Shown: positions 56,029 through 64,000 of the stretch, in pieces
How positions within the stretch are numbered: the first letter of the stretch is position 1
Layout: each line of letters opens with the position of its first letter
DNA from: Telopea speciosissima
Taxonomy: Eukaryota; Streptophyta; Magnoliopsida; Proteales; Proteaceae
Reading direction: 5' to 3'
Assembly (NCBI RefSeq): GCF_018873765.1
Contig: NC_057919.1
Location: 61,828,484-61,892,483 of the forward strand
DNA length: 64,000 nt
Translations under genes and position numbers: made by a program
The notes under the pieces: model-generated
Database searches by the model: none
Told to the model about the DNA's origin: nothing
The model's input: only the letters and a program-made list of their open reading frames with translations

Positions 56029-56639
56029 TTAGAATGGCAAGAATCAGCCCGAGTTGTGATTCCTATTTTCCCTAATTTGTTGGTTTTGTTTTCCTCTCTC
56101 AAATAGATATTTGTTATTCTCTTGCAGCCAATGCGTTTTCATGGCAGTCATTGTTATTGTTCGTCATTTTTTTGCTCGATGCACAATCTATGCTTTAGAG
56201 GCTTCCTTGAATTTTCTTTGAAGATTTCCTAGGTGTGGTTTAATTGGAGAGGTTTCTCATTGTGTGTGGTACAGAGAAGACAGAGACTTTTCCAAGTTAT
56301 TTGAAAAGTCATGGAAGGACACAACAGCCACTAGAAGCTTTTCTTTTTCGTATCTTTGTGCCTTTATTACTATTGGTGACCCATGGATGACACTGCAGAA
56401 GAAAGGTATGATTAACCACCTAAATTTGTTCCTTCAAACACATCAAAGGACTCCAAGGTTTGAGTTCTGGTTTATGGGATTTTGAAATTATCTGAAAGCT
56501 TTCAAGTATCTTCAGTGGACAAAAACTAGGAATATATGGTGTTCTGTTGAGCATAGAAGAAGACAATGCCAATGTATACAAATTCAAACGGTTTAATATG
56601 GCTACACTTGATGATCTACTGTTTGATTCTTTGGAATTT

Positions 56640-56980
56640 ATAGGTTTGGATCTTGCTGTCCATTAGAAGATTAATGTACTTCCATCTTTTCTATTGTAAT
56701 CTTAAGTACATGATTGGATCTCGATGTCCATTAGGAGATTAGTATACTTCTTTCTTCTATGTTGCATCCTTGAATACATGTTTGGATCTTGCTGTCCATT
56801 AGAAGACTAGTATACTTCTACTGTCCTCTGTTGCATTCTCTTATACATGCTTGATTCTGGTTGTCCATGAGTATACCTCTATTCTCTTCTAATGCATCCT
56901 TAAATACATGCTTGGGTTTTGCTGTTTACGTGAAGATTAAGATGCTTCCATATCTCTTGATGCATTATCATATACCTTGC
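56640..56980 (+). repeat. 68-bp tandem repeat, about five copies
   Basis: TTGGATCTTGCTGTCCATTA-type unit starts at 56646, 56714, 56782, 56851 and 56912, so 68-69 bp apart with the last unit shortened. Confidence 0.8.
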
Positions 56981-57460
56981 AGTCCATAATATGATTGATA
57001 CATCCATGTCTTCTCTTGATAGTAAGTGTTTATTTGGAACCCAATGCACTTCTGTTTAGTTCTTTATAGTTGGATTGATGCTGCTATAATCATTATAAGT
57101 GGATTGATGCTACCATGGCCTGCCTATTAAACCAGTACATTCAAGTACAACATCCTTGAATGTTAATGAGGTTCTTCATTTTAATGAGGTGACCAATTCT
57201 CAATTAGTTTAATGTCTAGGATGTTAACGAGGTGCTTCATTTTGAAAATTGGTTGAAAGCCACAGAGCAGCTTAGATCTTTGGGTTCTTGATTTGTATGT
57301 CAAAGAAAGTGGAGTATATCCAAAGGCACCAACTTGTTTTGTTCAATACATGTGAGAACATTAGGAAGGGTTGTGGCAAGGTCCCAATTGGGTATTATCA
57401 TTGGAGCATGGTTTGTGGCATGATCTCATGGTTACTTGTAAATTTCAAACTTTACTTGTT

Positions 57461-57551
57461 GGGTCTTTAGCTCAAATTGGTAGAGCACTTGGAACATGAG
57501 GATGTGTCAAGCATGTTCCAAGGGGATGGTGGTTCGAATCCACCATGACCC
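57461..57551 (+). tRNA. tRNA-like Pol III gene with extended anticodon arm (91 nt)
   Basis: The acceptor ends GGGTCTT and ATGACCC pair at 6 of 7 positions. The D arm is GCTC-AAATTGGTA-GAGC with a good A box (TAGCTCAAATTGGTAGAGC). The T arm is GGTGG-TTCGAAT-CCACC with a perfect B box. A Pol III terminator TTTTT follows at 57552-57556. In place of a normal anticodon arm there is CTTGGAACATG...CATGTTCCAAG, an 11-bp stem with a 13-nt loop. If read as a 5-bp arm plus an 18-nt intron the anticodon position would be CAT, but U33 would be A. No decodable tRNA is certain; it may be a tRNA-like RNA or pseudo-tRNA. Confidence 0.65.
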
Positions 57552-57556
57552 TTTTT
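57552..57556 (+). terminator. Pol III terminator of tRNA-like gene
   Basis: TTTTT immediately after the acceptor stem. Confidence 0.6.
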
Positions 57557-58326
57557 ATTCAACTGTTCATAGAAGATAGTCATGAGCATCATACAATGTC
57601 AATGTTTTTTTTTTTTTTTATTTTTTTATTTTTTATTTTTTTATTTTTTGTTGATAGTTTGAATGAATTTTGTTGCTTCTCTGGTTTTGAAGATGAAAAA
57701 ACGAATGAGATATTTCCTATTTGTATTTTTTAAAACTTTTGTATGTCTAATCGATCCATAAACTTTTGTAATTTATAATGTTAATGGCATTTTTGTAATT
57801 TATAGTAATCTATTAGTGCATCTCTGTCTTTTTTTTTAATATAAACTTTATTTAGATTTTTAATAAATTTTAATGTCCTAACATCATTGACTTTATATGT
57901 ATTTTACTATTAATGGTAATTTTGTAATTTATATTAATCAATACAAAACTGTTTTTGGAAGAAGTTTATCAAACACCTTTCAGGAAGCCAATAACGTTAT
58001 TCTGGTAACAGTAACACCAAAATACGTTTTTAGTCAGAAACAACACAGAAACAGTAGTAACGTTGTCAAACGGTGCCTAAATTTGTGCTGAGAAACTGTC
58101 AAAAGTCTTCTAGGAGCATAAATTTTGATTTATGTTTTAAAAAACAGTCAAAAAAACAATTTGTCATCAAGCGGTTTTTGAGTGTTTTTCCGTTTTTCAA
58201 AATGGAAAAACACCAAAAACTGTTTCTGATAAGATTATCAAGCAGTCTCTTATTTACCCCCATTTAAGTGTTTCCATTCGGAGGTTGAAGAAGAAGTAAG
58301 TGGACTATTTTTCTGTCATCTACTAA

Positions 58327-58475
58327 GAGCCCGCTTGATAACCTTCCCCGCAACTGTATTTGGTGTTTTTCTGTTCTGAAAAATGGAAAAACACCGTAAA
58401 ATCCGCTTTATAACCTTCTTCAAACTGTTTTCGTTGTTTCTCAGCACAGAAACAACAAAAAGGTTTTTAAATGGA
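58327..58475 (+). repeat. Solo TIR copy of the long-TIR family
   Basis: GAGCCCGCTTGATAACCTTC begins a stretch with the GGTGTTTTTC and GGAAAAACACC blocks of the 52763 terminus. No second end is seen. Confidence 0.65.
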
Positions 58476-59104
58476 CTCTAATTTGACCTATCTTTTTTTT
58501 TTTTTTTTTTTTTCTCTTTCCGAAACCAATCTATTTGCCAGCCAAAATGGATCCTACAATGGCTCCTCAATCTAGTGAAATAGAACATGTAATAAACACC
58601 ATTGGATTTTTTAGGGAAAAGGGTTCGACTCATTTGACATTTATTTGTTTTTTCAACTTGTCTCGTGTGTCAAGGTGTAGCCTGAGCGAACAATCGAAAT
58701 GCCAACTTAAGTGGATCCTATGATATGCCCTCTTTTATTGCAAAAACCATTTGCTCTTCTGTGTGGTAGAAGATAATATTCGGTAGAATGCTATGTTTTT
58801 TAACATATATTCAAGGTTTTGAGAATGTCTTAGGAATTAGTAGAATCAGAAGAACATTGGACTCTAATGTTGCTTAGTCTCTTGGCTCATTTTTAAAATT
58901 GGGTTTGATCAGGAAAGTTTTAAAATCTATAGCCTTTTGAAATACATAGCGACTCCAATGTTCTTCTAGGACACTGTAAGATACTTTCCATCTTGTAACT
59001 TGGAATTTCACCCTTTAAGGGTTGTTTGTATTGTCCTCTCCCTCCCCCCTTTGGGGCTCTTTGTATTCCCCTTTTGGGGCTTTTCTTTTCGTAATATATA
59101 TTTT
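58476..59104. other. Intergenic, nothing recognised
   Basis: Poly-T run at about 58494-58514, otherwise AT-rich DNA with no gene. Confidence 0.5.
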
Positions 59105-59225
59105 GGGAGAATGTTCTCTGTGCCGCAGCGCAGGCTGGGCCCAGGCACATGGGCCTGCCACTCAGGGGGCAGGGTGGTCATTGCGCCCACCCCCATGTAG
59201 GCTGCGGCACAAAGAACAGTGCCCC
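59105..59225 (+). mobile_element. Short Mutator-like MITE with perfect 9-bp TSD (121 bp)
   Basis: The ends GGGAGAATGTTCTCTGTGCC and (complement) GGGGCACTGTTCTTTGTGCC are inverted repeats. Flanks are ATATATTTT on both sides (59096-59104, 59226-59234). It sits about 145 bp beyond the PPDK stop codon, so probably in or near the 3' UTR. Confidence 0.85.
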
Positions 59226-59368
59226 ATATATTTTATTCATCCAAAAAAAAAATTCTTCAATTTTTTTGATAAATATTCTCCATTTTCACTTTTGATTGAT
59301 CATATCATCATTAGTACTACAAGTAAAAAGATCCTATTTACATCTGCACAAGGTTACTTGAAGTCTTC

Positions 59369-62300
59369 TCAAGCGACCACTTGAGCTGCTGCAAGCCTAG
59401 CAATAGGGACCCTGTTGAAAAATTAGAAACTAATCATAAGAAAAAATAGGCCACATCCGGGAGTTTTATCGAGGTGATGTTTTTAGTTAGCTGAACTGAA
59501 ACAAAAAACTTTCTTTCATCTAATTGTTGAGAATTACGAAAACATACCTGAATGGTGAACATGAAACATAGTCAAGTCCAACCTTCGCAAAAAATGCTAC
59601 AGAAGAGGGTTCCCCACCATGTTCTCCACATATTCCGACCTGCTTGTTATCATTATTGATCAATCTAACAGGTCCCATACAGGAAAATAGAAATCTGTCT
59701 TTTGCCTTACGTGTCAATAAACATGGTAACTTGAGGTTCTTTTGGGACTCAGATTACAGCAAGAGAACCTTATCAAATAATGAAAGACATTGGATCAAAT
59801 GGTGTACCAATCAAACAGTTACAACCATTTGGTCAGGTCACATTGGGGAAGGGAGAGCTCTGCACCCTTATATAGATATGCCTCTTAAAATAAAATTAAG
59901 AGGTGTCAGTGTTCAAGATTTTAGTGGAAGCAATGCATCTATCAATGCCAACATTGATATTGTTAAAATTTCAGAGTATTTTCACAATAGGATATATGGT
60001 TTCCAGAAGAGTCACTTCATGATAATTTTAAACCACTTAAAATGTCCCAAGAGAAAAGTCTGGTAGTTAGTACCAAAGAAAAAGTCTGGTATTTAGCTAG
60101 CAACTTTTTTATATACCTCCATTCTCCAAGTGTCAGTCACTCACCTTTAAGCTAGGCCTTGCTCCACGTCCTTTGTCTGTAGCAATCTTGATGAGTTGCC
60201 CCACTCCTTTTTGATCAAGCACCTAAGAAACATTTCCATAGGACCTTGGAGAGTAAGACTCATCTCTCATTTGTAGTGGTAGTAGCAATAAAAAGCAGTG
60301 ACTTATTATTCTTTGTAAGTTTGAAAAAAATAAAAATAAAAATTTATCTGTAGAAAAATAGAATACATTTCACCCAATTTACCTATGCAATTCTCCAATT
60401 GCTTTCTAACAAATGGAATGATATAAGATTGTTGCAAGTTCATATCTTTATGTCATTGGCAGTGGAGGAGACCTTACTCATAGCTATCTATCAATATCTT
60501 ATGCATCTTTCTAATATTTTGGTCTCCAAATGCACAATGATCAAAACCAACAGAAAATCAGGAGTTGGTGGGTGCAACAGCAACGGACCCAATTTTAATT
60601 GACTTTGCTTTACACTACTGAAAATAGATTCTGCAGTATTTGCATGTTCTAACCTCAAATGGATCACTTTGTAGAATGCCTTTGGACAAATACACTGGAA
60701 GGAACTTTCCGACGTCATCTCTACTGTATCCAAATGTCATTTGTGTGAGGTCATTAGTCCCGAATGAGAAGAACTCTGCTTCCTTGGCAATCTATAAATC
60801 ATCAATGAACTAATAAGCAGAAATAAAGAATTGAAAACTATATTGAGAAGTACATTACAGCTTATGATGCTTATGGAAAGTAAATGAAACCACCAACTTG
60901 CCAACCCTTATAGCTTGAACATGACAGCTGCAATAATGCATTCTATCTGTGCATTACAGGCCCTTACTTGTAGGAAGTGTTTGGGTACAGTTCCTCAAAT
61001 GCTAAATAACTAATTTTTCCATTTTGTAATGCCAAAAGTAAAAGGTCATTCTATTTCTGTCTGTCGAACAAAGATATATTTATAACCTCTCAGTGACTAA
61101 TGGGCAAGTGAGATCCAAATTTTCCCTCTGAACACATTAAGTCCATTGAAAGGCCGTACCCTGTGCACAAGGCTCCTGTATTTAGCAGGTTCTGGGGAGG
61201 GTCAAATGTATGCAGCCATACCCCTGTTTCCAGAGAGGCTGTTTCCAGGACTTGAACCCGTGACCAAGCGTTCAGCAAGTGAGCACTTGACCAACGCGCC
61301 AAGCACTTGACATTAAGTCCATTATGTGCTTAAATTGTTCTTTCTAAATGGTCCCCAGACTGCATTTAGTGATCCATTCACATGAACTGCATGTTTAACA
61401 AGGCAAACAAAACCACCAAAATGTCCCTTCGCAATTTCTCGGTGGACTTGTCTTCAAGGAATAAGCTAGTGAGAGCTGTATTCAATATGTTTGCAGCAAT
61501 ATTAAGAGAACAATGCATTTCAACAAACCTCATCTGCAAGTAGAGCAGCCCTGGGTATCTCAATCATAGTCCCAACCTTATAATCTAGGGAAGTACCCAT
61601 CTCAGAGAATACTTTCTCGGCAATGCTACGTATTAAACTCACTTGATGTCCTAGTTCCTGCAATAAAAAACTTCATTATATGCGAAATATAGAATTGAGT
61701 GCTCTACTTTAGGCTATGTTTGGATGCCAAGTAAAGAACAAAAAAAATTGAATTTGAGGAGAGAGAAAGACACATAAATCAATCATTGCATCATCATGAT
61801 TTTTGTCTCATTATGTTTTTCTTTTCTTTTCTTTTCCTTTCTTGGCATCCAAACATAGCCTTAGTGTATTGAAATATTTTGTTTTCCTTTTCAAATTGTG
61901 TGTGCGTGTGTGTGTTTGTGTGTGGAGGGTGAAGGGTTACAAAATAGTGAAATGATTGGAATGGCACCTCATTTTCGGATATTCAAGCATGGTTAGAGAA
62001 AATGAAGAGTATTTTATGACTTGCTACAAGAAACGGTTTCCAATTATTTTGCACATAGGCTCCATCTCCTTGATGAAAATTTTGAAAGGTAAAGTAAAAA
62101 CAAAATTGAAACTTTCCAACAAATATGGACAGTAATTGTGTATCAAACTGACTTAACAGATATAGTATGTACATTTCACTAAATTCTTTAGACTTGTAGT
62201 GAAGCAAGGAAAAAGGAGATATTTAACTTCACTATTCATCTACAATCTGAAGTCTAACTATTTTCTGTTATGCTATTAGGATTTTATTTGTGGGATATTT

Positions 62301-62549
62301 TAGTTTTCTTCATTTTTCATACAATCAAATGGAGCCATAGAAAATTAAAACTTTCTTGCAGGGCCAGCCCAGTCCGTACATATATAAGATATAGAAAGAA
62401 AAGGAATAAAAAGCCATGCCTGTGGTGTTCCAACAAGGGGAACCATTATTTCAGGAAGAACTTGGACACCCTGGTTGCTCATTGAGATAGCAGCCTGAAA
62501 GATTGCACGTGCTTGCATTTCAGTTAGTTCTGGATACGATATCCCAAGC
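59369..62549 (-). CDS. PPDK: Pyruvate, phosphate dikinase, C-terminal six exons (gene continues past window)
   Basis: PPDK makes phosphoenolpyruvate from pyruvate, ATP and phosphate, in plastid or cytosol of plants. Exons on the minus strand are 62549-62420, 61657-61529, 60791-60654, 60222-60145, 59639-59548 and 59411-59369, with consistent phases and no stops before TGA at 59371. They encode the PEP/pyruvate-binding C-terminal domain: [69 protein letters not shown], then [18 protein letters not shown] with the catalytic Cys, and [20 protein letters not shown]. Borders are GT-AG except the exon ending at 62420, whose donor is GC (ACCACAG then GCATGG). The N-terminal nucleotide and phosphohistidine domains must lie beyond 64000. 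Introns carry two Au-like SINEs and a hAT-like MITE. A broken duplicate of the last three exons is at 49259-51826. Confidence 0.93.
61148..61309 (-). mobile_element. Au-like SINE in PPDK intron, with 14-bp TSD
   Basis: On the minus strand: GCGCGTTGGTCAAGTGCTCA (A-box side), GGTCACGGGTTCAAGTCC (B box), GGAAACAGCCTCTCTGGAAA, GACCCTCCCCAGA, ending GTGCACAGGGTACGGCCTTT. Flanked by ACATTAAGTCCATT at 61134-61147 and 61310-61323. Confidence 0.88.
61710..61861. mobile_element. hAT-like MITE in PPDK intron
   Basis: The ends TAGGCTATGTTTGGATGCCA and TGGCATCCAAACATAGCCTT are inverted repeats. The interior is AT-rich and about 150 bp long. The target duplication is not clean. Confidence 0.72.
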
Positions 62550-62703
62550 CTGGAGACACATTATCAATAAACAAGATATAAACATTAAATCTTTAAAATA
62601 TCAATACGGTAGATATTTTCATCTGCAAATCAAAACATGCTTTCAGTTTAAGCAAAGTAGATAAAATAAATTAGGTGACATTCACATTCATGTGAGATTG
62701 TGA

Positions 62704-62827
62704 CCAAGTGATCACAGGTTCGAGTCTGGAAACAGCCTCTCTGCAAAAGCAGGGGTAAGGCTGCGAACATTATGACCCTCCCCAGACCCCGCAGTGGCAG
62801 GAACCACGTGCACTGGGTACGCCCTTT
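62704..62827 (+). mobile_element. 5'-truncated Au-like SINE with 23-bp TSD
   Basis: Begins just before the B box (CACAGGTTCGAGTCTGGAAA) and continues CAGCCTCTCTGCAAAAGCAG to GTGCACTGGGTACGCCCTTT. It lacks the A box. Flanks at 62681-62703 and 62828-62850 match at 22 of 23 positions. Confidence 0.88.
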
Positions 62828-62850
62828 TTCACATTCATGTGAAATTGTGA

Positions 62851-64000
62851 GATGACCTGGCCTGAACCAATTGCTCTATAAGTTGGCATTCCATGCAGCA
62901 ACTATAGGCCTCAGGTTTGATCTTGAAAGAAAATATTGATTTCACAACTTGGCCATTTACGGTTTTCAATGCAGTCCAAAAATTCATAGGCCTTCCGGGT
63001 AAAATGCACCTGCACTCTATGTGGCAACATAACCTAGATGCTCAGACTCTAGGGACATGCACCATTTGGCAGTTTGAGGGATGATCTTTGAATTCCAAGC
63101 TTAAGAAATAGGCATATGAGTCCATAGCTCAATGTTTTTGTCTGATGCAACCTTAGGTAAATTCAAGGGATAATCAGGAATCCTCCATGGCGTAAAATAT
63201 CTGGGTATTTAATTTTGTTGATGAAGTCCGAGAACAGCCCTCGTAGAAGCATGACTGGATAGATTTCAAAATCTGACCAGAGGCTGGACCATGGGATCAG
63301 TATCACAAAGTCAGACAGTCCGCCCAAGAATTAGAAATTTAAGAGGGAAAATCTTGTTGTAACAGAAGTTGGTGAAAAAGACGTAACTTTACTCTTTTTT
63401 TTCCCCTTTTAGCATAGAACACACTTCTTTCAATGAGTAAAATCTTGTCATTTCACATGTGTACTCAAAAAGTGTGCAAGACAATGACTGCTCTTGAGAA
63501 TGACATAATGGCAAGTCACTTAAAAATTATTTTAAAAATCCCCTATTTACCCCTGAATTAAAGAACTTTTGAGAATAGGAAGAAGGGCAAAGAAAAGAAG
63601 GTTATAACTTCTCGATTCACCACTTTAGTTACAACAGGATGCACCCAGTTTGTTATATAAAATTCCCAAGTATGACACAAGCTTAGAGTAATGTAAAATG
63701 TGTCATCAAACTAGAGATTTAGAGTTTGTATTTTCAAATGCCAATTTATCTAAATACTTTTAGTACTCTCACCATGCAATAGCTATGGTCTGCAATCTTA
63801 TGCAAGAATTAAAAACTCGGTACTGAAGGTTGGAACATTTTCTGGTGACACCGATCCTGATCGGGCAATCCAGTGGATCAGACCGATCTAGACAGGGAAA
63901 AAAATAATTCAAATAATAAGAACGGTGATCCATTCTTATCCCTGGTTGGATCATTCCGAGATGATGCCCATCCGGACAATCCAATACTGATCTTTAGAAC
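62851..64000. other. Upstream PPDK intron or intergenic, nothing recognised
   Basis: No further PPDK exon could be found before the window edge. From about 63830 to the end is a GATCGGACCGATC-rich degenerate repeat like those at 12330 and 32680. Confidence 0.5.

Larger units (their letters stand above)
52763..58249. mobile_element. Long-TIR transposon (about 5.5 kb), Pack-MULE-like, with nested copies
   Basis: The left end GAGCCCGCTTGATAACCTTA (52763-52930) and the right end (complement of GAGACTGCTTGATAATCTTA; about 58085-58249) are imperfect inverted repeats of about 165 bp. They share AAATCAAAATTTATG and CTAGAAGACTTTTGACAG blocks. A second pair (AGGCACCGTTTGACAACGTT at 55158 and its complement ending near 58079) lies inside, and a palindromic pair sits at 54173-54330. 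No transposase is visible. It carries gene-like fragments, a 68-bp tandem array and a tRNA-like unit. Long TIRs with host fragments suggest a Mutator-type Pack-MULE, but no clean 9-bp duplication is seen. Confidence 0.68.

Noticed and set aside
1-64000. CRISPR array, bacterial operon or phage
   Set aside because: The tandem arrays have no spacer structure, genes have plant introns and the elements are plant retrotransposons and TIR elements.

Overview
The window is nuclear DNA of a flowering plant, most likely a dicot-type genome. It has single-copy plant genes with short GT-AG introns, nested LTR retrotransposons, LINE and SINE insertions, and many small TIR/MITE elements. There is no operon structure or ribosome-binding site, and no rRNA. 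About two thirds of the window is mobile DNA in various stages of decay. The species cannot be named from the sequence alone.

Layout. (1) 1-8608 is the 3' part of a decayed Ty3/gypsy element of the Tat type (gag end, protease, RT, RNase H, second RNase H, integrase, a 44-bp tandem repeat, an antisense gene, 3' LTR). (2) 8609-14276 holds MITEs and two Mutator-like non-autonomous elements. (3) 14277-25583 is a complete but dead Tat-type element with both LTRs, 5-bp target duplication, primer binding site, polypurine tract, 33-bp tandem repeats and an antisense spliced gene. (4) 26007-27825 is a 5'-truncated L1-type LINE with an 11-bp target duplication. (5) 30298-30900 is an intact DMP (DUF679) membrane-protein gene. 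(6) 31.3-37.0 kb is MITE-rich. (7) 37444-38022 is a FANTASTIC FOUR (FAF) domain gene. (8) 39696-42553, minus strand, is a four-exon endonuclease/exonuclease/phosphatase-fold gene. (9) 44.96-47.44 kb is another gypsy remnant broken by a probable copia LTR, followed by a 948-bp hAT-like element. (10) 49259-51826 is a broken duplicate of the 3' end of the PPDK gene carrying a Mutator-like insertion and a SINE-like insertion. (11) 52.03-58.25 kb holds a CACTA end and a 5.5-kb long-TIR element that has picked up a POLYCHOME-like exon fragment and a tRNA-like Pol III unit. (12) 59369-62549, minus strand, contains the last six exons of pyruvate, phosphate dikinase (PPDK); the gene continues beyond the window.

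How it fits together. The four host genes (DMP, FAF, EEP-fold, PPDK) are unrelated neighbours rather than a pathway. The most informative features are structural. Two distinct Tat elements carry the same antisense, two-intron gene. The PPDK duplicate acts as a natural filled-site/empty-site experiment for a Mutator-like transposon. The complete Tat element has 18 premature stops but an almost perfectly preserved frame, which fits decay by methylated-cytosine deamination. The 52.8-58.2 kb element looks like a gene-fragment-carrying (Pack-MULE-like) transposon.
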